DNA of 64,000 bases from NCBI GenBank assembly GCA_003427395.1, contig BFEA01000039.1:3146012-3210011 (forward strand), read 5' to 3'. This document shows positions 1 to 11,977 of the stretch, piece after piece. How positions within the stretch are numbered: position 1 is the first letter of the stretch; each line of letters begins with the position of its first letter. Both the position numbers and the translations under genes were made by a program. Source of the DNA: Chara braunii. Lineage: Eukaryota; Streptophyta; Charophyceae; Charales; Characeae. A model generated the notes under the pieces. The model saw only the letters and a program-made list of their open reading frames with translations, was not told the DNA's origin and searched no databases.

Positions 1-2449
1 AAAAAAAAAAAAAAAAAAAAAAAAAAAACGGTTGTAGCTCAGGCTTATCCTGCCGCACATTCTTCGACCTTCAGCCGCCTTGCTCGGCCCAGCGCACACC
101 CTCCTCCTTGCTTGGTTTCCATTTCTCGATGCCGACACCGTCTCTCTCGTGTTACCGTCCACAGGATAGCTTCCAAAGGTGCAGGTCGATCTCCCCCACC
201 GTGCGGCCTGTCGGCCGATCCTTCTTCGACTTCCCCCCTCACCCCCATTTGATCGTTTTCGGAGCATCTAAACCCGACTCTTCCCCCATCGTGATCTCCC
301 CTCCTCACCTTGATCCCGCGGGAAATGGTTGGCCTTCTTGGCAGACCTCCCTTCCTCAAACGGTTGGCTTTCTTGGCCGATGGCTCTTCAAAAAACGGTT
401 GTAGCTTAGGCTTATCCTGTCGCGCGTCCGCCCGGTGCTCCATTGCACCCACCCGTCGTGGTTGGTGTCGCAGACTGCCCGATTTGTCCAGCGTCCCCAA
501 GCCCCAACGACCAGCCCTAATGCCAACCCGATGAGATCCATTCCCAGTAGATCACAAGCCCCGAGCCTGCTCACCGCCCTGGCTCAACCCCACCGGCCAT
601 GCGGTGATGACATCATTATTTCGGGCCCCCTTGCTCTGATCAGAGTAATCAGATAGGGCGGCGCCGCACCCTTGAGTCAGCCACAGGAAACCTTGCCCCT
701 TCCATAGCCAAGGATGATAGCCTCTAGGCCTGCGGTCCGATCGTTCCGTCGAAGCGAAGAGCTGACCTCTCTCTCCGGGCGCACGCCCCCGAATCGCGTA
801 CCTCCGCACATTGTGGTTCCTTGGCTGCACTCATCCCCCCTCTGCTTCTATTGGGACCAACCCTGCGGCCGCTGTCTGCTGAGGATCACCCCTTTCTCCG
901 GGCCTCGTCTCTTTCCGGCTTCTTCCCATAGTCCCAAGGTCAGTTGCGGTCCCCGTTCTTTTAGTGTGTCCCATTGAAACTCTATTTCCGGTATGCTCCC
1001 GGCACCGTATTTGCGTTGACGCTAGCCGCCTTCCTCCTTGCTAGTACAACGTTAGTGAAAACCAAAAGGACCTAGGTCCCCATTCAATCCCCATGCAAAC
1101 ACAATCCAGAAACAAAAAAAGTAAGGAAGTCACAATTTTTTTATTTATTTATTTTTATCGTGAAAAGGAGCGTGCGGCGGGTGGACCGAAAACTCCTCTC
1201 AGGCTTCCTTCCCCTTTACTTGAACACAACGCCCCACTTAATCAGTTGAGGCCTTCGCGCCGAGCTCGTTCATTCAAACCTCACCCCTTCCTTGGTTGTT
1301 CGGTCGGCCTGCTTTTATAGGCACGCCACCCAGGCCCGGTGTCAACCATATCCCCCCCCTGCCCTTCTTCGGGTCAACCCGGTAGCTGCGGTCAAAGCAA
1401 AACATGCGCCCTAGATACCCGACTTCCCGAGGAATCTCCAAGAGCGGTGTCAAAATGTCAGATTTTTGGTCCGCTCGCAGCCCGCTCACGCCCTCGAGTC
1501 GACCGCCCTGTCCCTGCTTGTTCAAACGTTAGTTCAGATCAACAAAACCTCGGATTCCCCCAGCAACCCCTCAGATCTCACACGCGCAGGCATCAAAACA
1601 TGCAAAGAAAGAAAACGTGGCAGAAAAAAAAACCTGGTTCGTTGATTCAAGCGTCGCGGCTGGTAGACAACAGCCCGACACTAGGAATGGTGGAGTCGCT
1701 ACTGGAATCGCTTTGTTGGCTCCCTCCTCCAATGGGATGAAATTTCGGCCCTTACTGGCCGCCTCCCTCCTTCCTGGTTCAAAGCCAAAGGCCGCGGATA
1801 CGTTGCCCAAGCCATTTGCTCCATCATTATCTGGTTGATCGGGGCAGACAGAACAATGTCCTCTTTCGCCAGCAGTGGTCTAACGACCCGGCCATCATCC
1901 AAAAAATCAAGTGTTGGATACGGACAATGATCAAAGTTGACTGGGTGAGACGGGCCCACCGAGCCTCGACTCCAAGGGGACGCCACTGGTTCCTGGTCAC
2001 TTGGGCAAGAGACAAACCAGCTGGCTGCCATAACCCAAGAGGGCAAGCTTCACATCTCCCCTTGGCTCTCAGTGTAGTTTCCTTCCCCCCCCCCTGTTCC
2101 CTTACCCCTCCCTCCCCCACTCCCCTTCTTACTTTTCACCCCATTCTTCCCTCTCTTTCCCCTTCTTCTGCCTTCTCCTTTCCTTTTCCCTCTCCCCTCT
2201 TCCTCACTTCCTTCTCACCTTCCCACTCTCCAACACTAGAGTTCAGCAGGATTAGCAGAGGAACCAGGGCAGCTCGGTTCAGGCTCCGACTATAGGAGGT
2301 CAACAGGGGAGGAGGGTGGAGAGTGCCACAGTTCACGAGGAACCTTGGTTCCATCCAGCCGGCCGATGGCCTGTGTATTTTCATTAGCACTTCATTATAT
2401 TAGAATAGGAGTAGATAAGAGTAGAGTGGGTTAGGCCAGAGTTAAGATA
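1..2449. other. No supportable gene; low-complexity and repeat-derived DNA
   Basis: The stretch opens with a 28-base A run at the window edge. Open frames here are short, overlap on all frames and show no recognisable domain. From about 2080 to 2240 it is strongly pyrimidine-rich on the plus strand. The only structure I can support is the short direct repeats listed separately. Confidence 0.6.
23..424 (+). repeat. Short direct repeats
   Basis: The motif AAAAAACGGTTGTAGC followed by a near-identical 14 bases occurs at about 23-53 and again at about 390-420. Two adjacent units of about 35 bases, each beginning GGTTGGC and containing TTCTTGGC, lie at about 327-396. They look like slippage products or decayed ends of a repeat. 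I cannot assign a family. Confidence 0.5.
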
Positions 2450-3572
2450 GGGGCTCGTTAGACACTCCTCAGGCATGTAAATCACCCGAGGAAATCGTCG
2501 TTCAAGTTCCACCTATCCTCGGAGACGATCCCCGAAAACCAAATGTGAAAACATTTCCTTGGGCTGTCCTCGGGGCGTCCTCAGGCTACAGGCATTTGGC
2601 GGCGATCCCCAAGGTACCTCATGAGGTCCCTCGGAGGTCGAGTATCGGTGTAAATCGGGACGGCGGCGGCACCCTTGGACGGCGACATTTTTTTGGATGC
2701 TGGTCCAATGCAGTTCCTACCGAGCACTGCACGGATATGTTCGGCCGACAACATTCGCCTTCGGGGGAACTCACGACAACGGTAACCGTTGGGGGACGGC
2801 CGGCCTCCGCGAACGTTTGCTGGCGTTCGCAGTCCGTCGAGCTGCCCGACGACAAACGGAAAACGGTCCAACGGTCTTCAATTTCGAATATTTTAGCCGA
2901 CAATCGTTCCCGCCACCCACCGCAGTCTGCAATGTAAATTGGCAGAGGGCGTCTTTTTGTCGGATGCAGTCGTCGGCTATTTGCTGCCATCTGCTTTGCC
3001 GTTTGCTGGAGGTGCACTGTCGTCATCTGTTTGGTGCTCGTCCCCACGTGTCGTTCATGGCCGACGTCTTCCTACGGCTGCCGCTGCTTGTCCTGGTCGT
3101 CATTTTGCTTCTCCTTGTCGTCGTATTCCACGTCTGCATCCTGGGTCAGGTGTCTGGTCGCACGCGCAAGAGACGATCGGATGTGCGTCCCTGTTGACGT
3201 CGTCCACCGCTCGCCGCAGCCCCAAGCTGATATGCCTGCGCCGCGCCGGCCTCTTTCGAAATTCAAATTCCGAAAAGGGAGACCCGTGCGCGCGTGTTCC
3301 TTTTTTTTTGACCCTGCCGCCAAATTTTGAATTTTCCAGCCGCCCGGAGGCGGACCACTCCAGACCACCTGGACATCAAATCGTGGACCACCACCCATAG
3401 CCCCGACCCGTGGCCACGTATTTTATTTTGAACATCCCCGCGGCCCGTCCTCGAAGCGTCCTCAGGCGATCTTCCCGAGAACGAGTGCAACGAAGGCGGG
3501 AAATTCCTCTGGCGACCTAAAGGAAAACTCCTCGGGCCCCGAGGACGCCCCAAGGAGTGTCTAACGAACCCC
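2450..3572. mobile_element. Non-autonomous TIR DNA transposon, superfamily unresolved
   Basis: The ends are 20-bp inverted repeats with one mismatch: GGGGCTCGTTAGACACTCCT at 2450-2469 and the complement of GGGGTTCGTTAGACACTCCT at 3553-3572. Both ends are flanked by ATA (2447-2449 and 3573-3575), a possible 3-bp target-site duplication. Subterminal CCTCGGGG/CCCCGAGG motifs recur near both ends. The 1.1-kb interior is GC-rich and has no transposase-like frame. A 3-bp duplication is known for PIF/Harbinger and CACTA elements; the termini do not start CACTA, so Harbinger-like is the weaker preference. Confidence 0.6.
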
Positions 3573-3773
3573 ATAATGCAGTGGAATTTTCGTAAATGTC
3601 ACTTTTTGATGGAATGCCATCAACCTGTGGAGGATAATACATAGCATGGAAGGCCTGTAGTAGGGCCCTTCCACAGATGCAAGCCTGTAAGCTAAGCTGG
3701 CTGAAGCTGCCAGTATCAAGGGCCGAATTGTGAGGTCCCGGCCTCGTACTGTTACCTTGCAATGAATGGGTTG

Positions 3774-3808
<35 letters not shown>

Positions 3809-4556
3809 CGGGGGAGAGTGCCGCCTGTTCACTCATCTTTTCCCCTGAATGTCCCACAAGGGTGCCTTCCCGCCACCATAATGACGTAGGGATTTTTTGG
3901 GCCTCGCGGCACAATTCATGGAACTTGGAAAATGACGAGTGCATCTCGGCGTAGGGGGTGTGGCAAGGTACATCCTCCACGGTGAATAGCCACCGACGTA
4001 TCTTGTGGCCTTCTATGTAAAAAATGCACTTCTCATTTTTCACAGTTTGTGGGCCCTCTCCGGTAGTCTGTTCTGTTTGCTTGCTGTCGATTCTATCTGC
4101 CGTAGCAGCAGGCGGTTGCTCCTATGGAGTGCCAAACTTTTTTTTTAACGACGTCCCATCGAATTTTCTGATGTTATAAAAATAAATAAATAAATAAATA
4201 TAAATAAATAAATTAAATAAAAATTCTGATGTGCGCAAGCAATTACGTTCCGATCTTCCGCATCGATCGCGTGCTTCATGTTTGTTGCGAAAAGGGTTGA
4301 CGACATGGTTTGTTTCTCTTTTTCCCCTGCTTTGTTTCGCCCCCCCCGTTTTTATTCCCGATCATCGAACTACAAGAATGAAAAATGTATCATGAGGTAG
4401 AACGCGGCAACATGCATTCCTCAATTTGACGGTTCGCTCAGGAAGAAATGGGAGAGGAAGCGGGCTCCGTTCTTTTTTCAGTTCAGGGAAAGGGAAAGAA
4501 CGGAGAACACGAAACCAGGTTAATTAAAAGCGGAACGACGCTTGTGCGAGTGCGAG
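3573..4556. other. No supportable gene; poly-A and AAAT tracts
   Basis: A 33-base A run lies at 3774-3806 and an AAAT-rich tract at about 4176-4222, the latter flanked by TTCTGATGT on both sides (4166-4174, 4223-4231). A minus-strand open frame at 3561-4043 spans the poly-T and matches nothing I recognise. Confidence 0.5.
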
Positions 4557-4567
4557 TTTTTTTTGCA

Positions 4568-4585
4568 GCCCTTCGGGACATCCGT

Positions 4586-4617
<32 letters not shown>

Positions 4618-4656
4618 GGCCCCTGCGCAAGGATGACACGCATAAATCGAGAAATG
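4568..4656 (+). ncRNA. U6 spliceosomal snRNA-like copy, 3'-truncated
   Basis: The stretch carries the plant-type 5' stem-loop (CCCTTCGGGACATCCG) and then runs almost unchanged through the ATTGGAACGATACAGAGAAG and CATGGCCCCTGCGCAAGG core, including the ACAGAGA box and the U4/U6 pairing region, ending GAAATG. The usual final 3' bases before the terminator are missing and a T run follows directly (4657-4665). I see no plant-type upstream sequence element, and the nearest TATA-like motif (TTAATTAAA at 4520-4528) sits further upstream than usual. TTTTTTTTGCAG occurs on both sides (4557-4568, 4658-4669), which suggests a reverse-transcribed copy rather than an active gene. Confidence 0.8.
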
Positions 4657-4669
4657 TTTTTTTTTGCAG

Positions 4670-7600
4670 GTTGTGCAGGCGGCCGTAGTGATGGTGGTCC
4701 AATTATTGTTCCCGTGTTCCCGAGGACCGAAACCGCCAGAGGTCAGAGACCGCGCCTCCGGACTCCGAGAAAGGACCAAAACCTTTCAAAAAACGAAAAA
4801 AAAAAGAAAGGACCAAAACCCGCCTCCAAACGCAGGAAGGCGACAAATCTAGTTCCTCCGAGTAGGTCCAGAGGTCCATACTGTCCGAGCAGATTTGGGC
4901 CTGGCCTCATGACTCCTGGAATGTGCGAAACGGAGCTTGTATCTTCCGCAAAAAACATCAGAAGATGCACTCACCAGGGGTTTTGTCTTTTTCACATTCT
5001 GTGAGTGGTGTGGCGATGCCCTTGACTCAGCGAGGGGGACGGACTGCATGCCTCAGATTTGGTTGAGACTGCCTTTAGGGGTGTGGTTGCACTCGTCGCA
5101 CTCAAGTGATCTCGGAAAAGAAAAAAAGAGAAGTGACCAGAACGGGTCTCTGGCCGTCGATCCTCGTAATCCACGGCGCGCTCCCGAGCCAATCGAGGGA
5201 CGCGGGAGGGTTGTGCAGGTTCGTCCGTGCTGAGGCGCAAGCGGAAAACAGTCCTCCGGGAGACTGTCGACGGGGAGCAGGTCGCGCAACGGGGGTTGGG
5301 GAAGGCGTAGCAGGGGGAGAGGGCAGAGGGCAGAGGGCAGACTGACGAAGCGTGAGACCTTCTCCCCGGAGGGGAGAAGGGAGGGCGAGGGAAAGGGAGG
5401 AGAGGCGAGGGGAAGAGCACAGGGCGGGCGAGCGAGCGGGCTCTAATGAGAGGCAGATGAGCGGGAATTATGGGGCATGGGTGTGGTGGACTCACAGGTT
5501 TCTTTTCCCGCCGAGCGGGTGTTTGTGATGAGATACGACGAACAGGCCGCGCTTTGCCGGACTTCATTCAGGAAACAGAGTACGGAGGGCGAGGGGGAGG
5601 GTATGGGGACGGGGAAAGGAAGGCGTCACGGTGGTGAATGTAGTGAATGCGTGCTAGCGTAGTCGAAGTGAGAGGAGCAAAGAAGTGGAAGGTGGGCGGG
5701 GAAGGAGAGCGAGAAAGGAGGATGCACAAGGAAGGAACGAGACGAAGGAAAAGCATCACTGTCGGATGCTAGGCGATCAATCTACCGGCCTCACGAACGC
5801 CCTGCCGCTCGGTCTTTCACCTTCACGAGTTCCCGGCTTTTCTGTTTGGAACGTGTACACGATCAAGGCGGAATCATCACTCGTTGAAGTGAGAGAATTA
5901 ACTTCGTGCTGCTACGGCTTTTGCTATGTGGCGGCAATCTCTGTAGCAGGTAAACTATTTCTCCCTTCCTCTTTTCGTTTCCTGTGCGTCCTCCGACCTT
6001 TTGCTGTCGTATGTCTCCTCTCCCCGCCCCTCACTCTCTCACTTTCTCTCTCATCTGCGGACTTGCAGGTTATCTTCTTCGATCTGTCTTCTCGCCATCC
6101 CTCCTCCGCTCTCTCTTTCTCTCCCTCTTCCCCCCATCCCTCTCTCTTTTATGTCTACCTCCTTCCCCCTCCCTCCTCCCTGTATACCTCTCTATATGTT
6201 CTCTCTCTGTCTACATGTATGTACATATATGTGCGTCTGTCCCAGCCTTCTTCTCATCACGGCCTCTCTCTCTCTCTCTCTCCCCCCCCCTCCCTTCCTC
6301 TCTCTCTCTCTGCGTTTCCCGGTTTTATTACTTTATCCATTATGGAGCAGCTCACAGCACCAACCGAATCACTGTTTTTCGCAAATATTTCCTACTACAG
6401 TTTTCGAATGAGTCCTCCGTTTTGCTTGTCCTCGTACCGTCGTCCAACGAATAAAAGGCGTGGTCATTGTAGCTATATCGAGGCCGAAATTTTAGGCCAG
6501 ATAGCTAGAATGGCGAAGCCTTCTGTTCGTGAGTAGGCGGTGGGCGACGTTTCACTGTCCCTTTTTGTTTCACGCTTACTCATTCCAGCATGCGTGGTTC
6601 CTTCTTCTTTTTCTTTCTCCTTATTGGTTGTACCAAAACACGGTCAACTTGAATGTATATCCCCTCTTATGGGTTGTGCCAATACACACTCAATTTGCAT
6701 GTACATCCCAAGAGAAGCAAATTTCTATCCCTCCGTTTATTTTTCTTTTTATTGGGCGAAACGATAAACTCTTCAATTCATGTCTATATTTAAAACCTGC
6801 ATTTCTAGTCCGAGCAGAAGGAGATTCATCATCGCTTCTTTTTTTGTCAGTGGAGTAAGCGCTTTCTATGCACAGAGCTACTCTCTCTCTCTGTCTGTCT
6901 TTTCCTTCGCTTGTTCTACCCGATCTCTATGTTTTCGCTGTAACACCAAAGCCGGGAAATTCCCTTTTTACCTCAGGGAGAAGCGCAGTTTTGAGTACTC
7001 CCTATCTCTGTGTGCGCGTGGCTTTGCATATTTCCTTTCCATGCCGCCGCGTTTTTTTGTTGGGTGTATTTCCCTGTGTGTGCGCGCGTTTTTATATATT
7101 TCCCCTCTCTGAGCGCGCGTTTCTTCTCACTGTTCTCCTTTGTCTAATCTTTCCCTGCGGAGCCGTCGCTTCATTGATGACTTGCCTTAGCTCAATTGAA
7201 GAGGTGCATGGGTCTCCTCTGTCCTATCGTCTTCTTCGTTTTGGGAGTTGTGGTGTCGAGTGTCTCTTGGACGCATTCCCTCTTTGACATTTCCGTCTCT
7301 AGACGCGTTCCTTTCCTTAAGCTCTCCGACTCGTTCGGACACAGCCACAAACTACTTCCCTTCCGCTTTTCTGTTCCTCGAACCCTCTTCTCGTCTCCGC
7401 TCCCTTCTCGTCTTATCTGTGTCCTGTTCGCTTGTTTTGTCTTAGCAGAGGATGGGAGATCGGTTGCGGCTTGGGGTCGGGATCGCGGCGAACGATTAGA
7501 GGATAGGGGTAGCGTCGAATGATAAACGAGGGGTGGGGAACGCTACAGGCGAACAGCGAATGTCGTCATATTTAGCCTCCCGTGCCAGTAGTATCTTCTA

Positions 7601-7885
7601 CGTATCTTCCACGTATCTTCTAAGTATCTTCTACGTATCGTCTTCGTAAGCTGATATTCATAATCGAGAACGGTTGATAATATACTTAGACTGGCAAGCA
7701 GCTTGACGCGGAGAGCGACTGTTCGTTCATGATGGTCAGAAGTTAGTTTGTCGGATGGGAGTTAGATTGTCGTAAAGAGGGGAGCGCATGATGGTGATAT
7801 CAAATTCGGAAGTGTTGCAATGGCGCTGAAAACGTGCGAAAGTGACAAGGGAGCTGAAGGCTTGACCCTGTTATTGCGTCCAACG

Positions 7886-7920
<35 letters not shown>

Positions 7921-8144
7921 CTGACGTGGATGCACGTTGGAGCGCGAGTTAAGTGCAATAAGCCGTGGGTATCTCACTGTGTTCCAAATGGTATTATTTG
8001 CAGGGGATCCTCGGAATGACAGCCGGATCCTTTCCTCACTTTTTCACCGGTACACATCTCAATGTACTTTTAGGATGACATTATTGCGCAGCGCTTCCAT
8101 CACTGCAATGAGAAGACATGCGCGCGGACAGTTCGGGAGGGGGC

Positions 8145-8148
<4 letters not shown>
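4670..8148. other. No supportable gene; compositionally biased DNA
   Basis: The stretch holds purine-rich sequence at about 5270-5760 and long pyrimidine-rich sequence at about 5940-7450. The long plus-strand frames here (for example 5685-6536) are Ser/Leu/Pro low complexity produced by CT-rich DNA in all three frames. Five imperfect 15-base units with the core TATCTTCTACG lie at about 7590-7650. I recognise no gene. Confidence 0.5.
7887..7920 (+). repeat. (GAT)n microsatellite
   Basis: Uninterrupted GAT trinucleotides. On the minus strand they read as a poly-His frame that I treat as spurious. Confidence 0.9.
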
Positions 8149-8224
<76 letters not shown>

Positions 8225-8225
8225 N

Positions 8226-8287
<62 letters not shown>
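8149..8287 (+). repeat. (GA)n microsatellite with one undetermined base
   Basis: About 139 bases of alternating GA, with an N at 8225 that probably marks an assembly join. The array length is therefore unreliable. Arg-Glu frames across it are artefacts. Confidence 0.95.
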
Positions 8288-8288
<1 letters not shown>

Positions 8289-8301
8289 CAGGCGGGAGGG
8301 T

Positions 8302-8443
8302 TTTGCTTTCACTATGGCGTAGGCCTAATGGCATGGCATCGGTGGTTACCGGGATTACCGATGTGCGTGTCATTTGCTTTCACTATGGCGTAGGCCTAAT
8401 GGCATGGCATCGGTGGTTACCGGGATTACCGATGTGCGTGTCA
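8302..8443 (+). repeat. Tandem duplication, 71-bp unit x2
   Basis: The units at 8302-8372 and 8373-8443 both start TTTGCTTTCACTATGGCGTA and are essentially identical, so the duplication is recent. They abut the GA array. No coding function is seen. Confidence 0.85.
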
Positions 8444-8859
8444 TTAAAAAAACATGGAAGGGGTCTACGCGTTCTATGCTAGACACTGTGGGTCGGGAAG
8501 CTATTTATTTAGTGTCCCTTTTTTCATCTCGGATCTGGAGTATCAAGTGCGCACGGATGTTCACAGGCCTCGACTTCTAAATTAAAGAAGCTGCCAGGCA
8601 GTTTTTTCGTTCTCTTCGACAGCACTCACGAGTACGGTAGTCTCTATCAACTTGCACAATATACGGAGTATGATTTCACCGATAAAGCCGTGAAGAAGGC
8701 AGTCAGAGAAGTTCTAAAAGGAAGGAGAGGGGATGTAAGTTTAAAACAGTAAACGTCATCATTGTTGCGCGAAGAAGAGGGCGGCCGATGTGTGAAAATC
8801 GCGGCTAGTTAATTAGAAGGGCGGAAATAGTGTCGACTCCATGAGCATCGGACGCACTG

Positions 8860-8961
8860 GGGAAAATGCCGCCCAGGAAAATGTCGCCCAGGAAAATGGC
8901 GCCCAGGGAAATGCCGGCAAGGAAAATGCTGGCAAGGAAAATGCCGGCAAGGAAAATGCTG
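8860..8961 (+). repeat. 15-bp tandem repeat, about seven units
   Basis: The units follow the pattern GGAAAATGCC(G/C)(C/G)CCA, grading from GCCCAGGAAAAT forms into GGCAAGGAAAAT forms. On the minus strand they read as a short repeated Phe-rich frame. A larger diverged repeat beginning GTTGAGGAGGGTGG follows at about 8965 and about 9063, with a third weaker copy near 9190. Confidence 0.75.
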
Positions 8962-10109
8962 TAAGTTGAGGAGGGTGGATGTATGGGTGTACCGACGGAC
9001 ATCCACCTTTCCCAACTCTATGGAATAATTCACAAGATGACGAGTCGGAGATGTTAGTGTCAGTTGAGGAGGGTGGGTGAATTGGTGTATGTGGGTACCG
9101 GCGGAAGCGCAACTACCAGCATCAGGATTATAGGGGAAATGCCGGAAGTTGTTGCGGTTTCACGAAGATGGGTAGAATTGCACGAGGTAAGAGAGGAGGG
9201 AGAGGTGGGTTGATGAATGGGTCGGTGGACATTCTACTTGTCCAACGCTATGGTAAAATACGGAAGCTGATGTAATGCTGACTAGGTAAGTGCAATTAGG
9301 TAAGTCTATGGATTTCAATGTGTGGGGACAATCATTACGTGTATATATGCAGTGAAGAAGGCGTGCAGTTACGAAGACGGGGGAAGGAGAGAGGAAGGAC
9401 GATCGACAGCTTAGCTTAGCTGGAGTTTACAGCGCTGGCGTCGTTAGGTCGCCATTATACGTCGACAGGGAATATGGATATTGGTTCTTCTCCCTGCGTG
9501 CGTGCCCTCTTCCTCATGTACGCCCTCTCCTCCTCGCTTTTGTATCTCAACTCTCTAACTGAAAACTGTGCATGCATGCGAAGAAGTAATGAACTTTCTA
9601 CTGATGCTTGTACGAGAAGCAGTCTATTGCCACATTTCACTACTCTTCCGTTTTCTTATCTTCATTCTCCTCGGCCTCGTTAACCTTCTCCTCCTCGCCC
9701 AACGTTCCGGGTGCCCGGGCCGTGATTATGACACTCTCGCTCTCGTCCGTCTTCCTCTCCTTTTTTAGGATATCGTTTATTGTGACGTCGAGCTGAAGGA
9801 GCATAGCACTTACCTTCTTTTCGGCCTTGATTTCGACAATGCGCTCTATCTTTCTCCTTTTCTCGCAGTTACGAGTATTGTTTTCCGTTTCGTGATTCGA
9901 TCCCCTCTCCAGTTTTTTGATGTATATGAAGTCTACATTATATTATATTAGTGGTGATTCCCAGGTGGTAATTCCCAATAGCAAGTAGTAAAGTAACTGC
10001 AGGCGCTATGATGGCAAACGCTGTGAACATTTTATTTAGTTATATACTACTAATAGTATTTACCCTCGAGTTTTTGAATGTCTACGGACTTTACCATAGC
10101 ACAGTAGTA
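8962..10109. other. No supportable gene
   Basis: Apart from the diverged repeats near 8965-9260, I see no conserved coding sequence. Frames are under 100 codons and match nothing I know. Confidence 0.5.
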
Positions 10110-10226
10110 GTAGTAACACACACACACACACTAGTAGTAGTAGTAGCAGTAGTAGTAGTAGTAGTAGTAGTAGAAGTAGTAGTAACACACACACACACAC
10201 ACACACTAGTAGTAGTAGTAGTAGCG
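10110..10226 (+). repeat. Compound (AGT)n/(CA)n microsatellite
   Basis: AGT trinucleotide blocks alternate twice with CA dinucleotide blocks, the same AGTAGTAACACACAC junction occurring in both, so the compound unit itself was duplicated. Confidence 0.9.
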
Positions 10227-11936
10227 GAAGTATGAGGAGAGAGATGAATGCGAAACGGAAATAGGGGGAGCATGTCACCCAAGACCATCCCTTACCGTAC
10301 AATGAAAGGTTTTAGATTGTAATTTTTTTTTGAGGGGAATTTCGTGGCCATTTGGAAGTCTTTTTTTTTAATTTAATACAATTCGTTGGAAGTACTAGTT
10401 TTTTTTTTTTTTTCCAAGTAGAATTCGTTTCTGGTATGCTTTGTCTGTTCGTTTGTCGTTAATCGTTGACTCCTCTGTGAACTAGCGATTTGCCTTCGTA
10501 AGAGATCGGTAGGCCGAGGAGCGAGGCCCTTTTATTGTTCTGGGTTGCTGTCCTCCGAGGCGGAATAGGGTAGGTTGAGGCATCTTTCAGTGCGATTTTC
10601 CTTTGGCCTTCGCTGCACCACTCACCAAATGTGATGCAAAATTGGAATGAATTTTTTCCGCTAGAAAAACGTGGAAAGATACACCGCCATGGTTTTTGTT
10701 TTTTGTGCATTTAGACCAAGGACCTCCTTTCTCAGCTAGTTTCTTAGGGGCCCTTTGTATTTAAGAACGGTGTGCTATTTTTAGAGAAGAAAATCCAAAG
10801 ACTTCCTTTCACAGCTAGTTCCTATGCTCGTCCGCTCGTTGCCGTTTGACTCCTTCCCCTTTTTTGTATTCGGTGCTTCGCTCTTTGCTTTGATCGCGCG
10901 CGATGTTCGCAGCGGCCGTTACCTTGGAGGGCCTTTTTAGGGGAGTTGTGCGGGGATTGACAGACAAGGGGGGGGGGGGTAGGTGATTGATAGANNNNNN
11001 NNNNNNNNNNNNNGGGGGGGTTAGGTGATTGATAGACAAGCGGGGGGTAGGTGATTCATAGACAAGGAGGGGGTAGGTGAAGCTCAGATCTCGACAAGAA
11101 GATGTGGGGGTAGGTGATTGATAGACAAGGGAGTGGGTGAAAATCAGATCTCAACAAGATGTGACAGACAAGGGAGTTGTGGGAATTCATAAGGCAACCA
11201 AGGAGAGTGAAAGAAAGGAGAATGACATTTTGGGTGAGATGCATTTTGGGTGGAAGAGGAGACGGATTCCAAATAGGGAACCCTGAGGAAATTCTAAGAG
11301 GACAGACAGAGGGAAGAGGGATGAATAGGATAGACAGAAGACTAGCAATGGCCGATTGCTCTTTACATGCAAACAGTATATTGCAAAGAAGTAACCAGCG
11401 TGTACACCAGCTCGGAACGCGCAAAGGAAACCCTGAGGAAAGTCAAAGAGGACAGACAGAGGGAAGAAGGGAGGGATGAATAGGGTTGACTAGGGGAAGT
11501 TGAGAGTGGGAGGCTAACACTCTTATTGTACAGAGGGGTTCCAAATAGGGAACCCCGAATAGTTTGTTTGTTGTCTAACATGAATATAGAACATATCCAA
11601 CACGGCTAAATGATGGGAGAAGAGGGGAAAAGGAGCCCATGCGGGCTATATTGTTAGTTGTATTTTCGCGCTCTTTTTTGATTGGTTGGGGTTCCATTTG
11701 TGAAAGAAATGGGTGGCGGGAAAATGAGGAGAATGACGGTCGGAATACAGGGTTGGAGATGCCGAAGAAGAGTATGATCAATACGATTTGCTTGCTATCA
11801 GCTTCTCTGCAGGTAATTATTTCGGGAAATTACAATCACTTTCGTGATTAGATTACTGCTATTTTGGAAGTAAGAAAATTGTAATCTGAAAATTTTGAGC
11901 GATAGAAAAACTTTTAAGGTGGTAATAGAGACATGA
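10227..11936. other. No supportable gene; G-rich and purine-rich repeats, assembly gap
   Basis: An N gap lies at 10995-11013. Around it, at about 10970-11130, GGTAGGTGATTGATAGACAAG recurs about five times with variation. A diverged duplication containing AGAGGACAGACAGAGGGAAG lies at about 11280-11320 and 11425-11465, and the motif GGTTCCAAATAGGGAACCC recurs near 11265 and 11535. I see no gene. Confidence 0.5.
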
Positions 11937-11977
11937 GTCCTTCGGGACATGCGTTAACATTGGAACGATACAGAGAA
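11937..11977 (+). pseudogene. U6 snRNA 5' fragment
   Basis: Only the first 41 or so bases of U6 are present: the 5' hairpin GTCCTTCGGGACAT and the ATTGGAACGATACAGAGA block, with substitutions relative to the copy at 4568 (GCGTTAAC for CCGTTAAA). The similarity stops abruptly after ACAGAGAAA. No flanking direct repeat was found. It cannot fold into a full U6, so it is a dead fragment. Confidence 0.75.

Noticed and set aside
3561-4043. 160-codon minus-strand frame
   Set aside because: It runs through a 33-base homopolymer that would encode poly-Phe and matches no family I know.
5685-6536. 283-codon plus-strand open frame
   Set aside because: It lies in CT-rich DNA where all three frames stay open, and the product is Ser/Leu/Pro low complexity without a domain.
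7762-7977. Poly-His minus-strand frame
   Set aside because: Produced by a GAT microsatellite, with no other support.
8059-8482. Open frames across the GA array
   Set aside because: Pure (GA)n translates as Arg-Glu or Leu-Ser in every frame, with an N in the middle.
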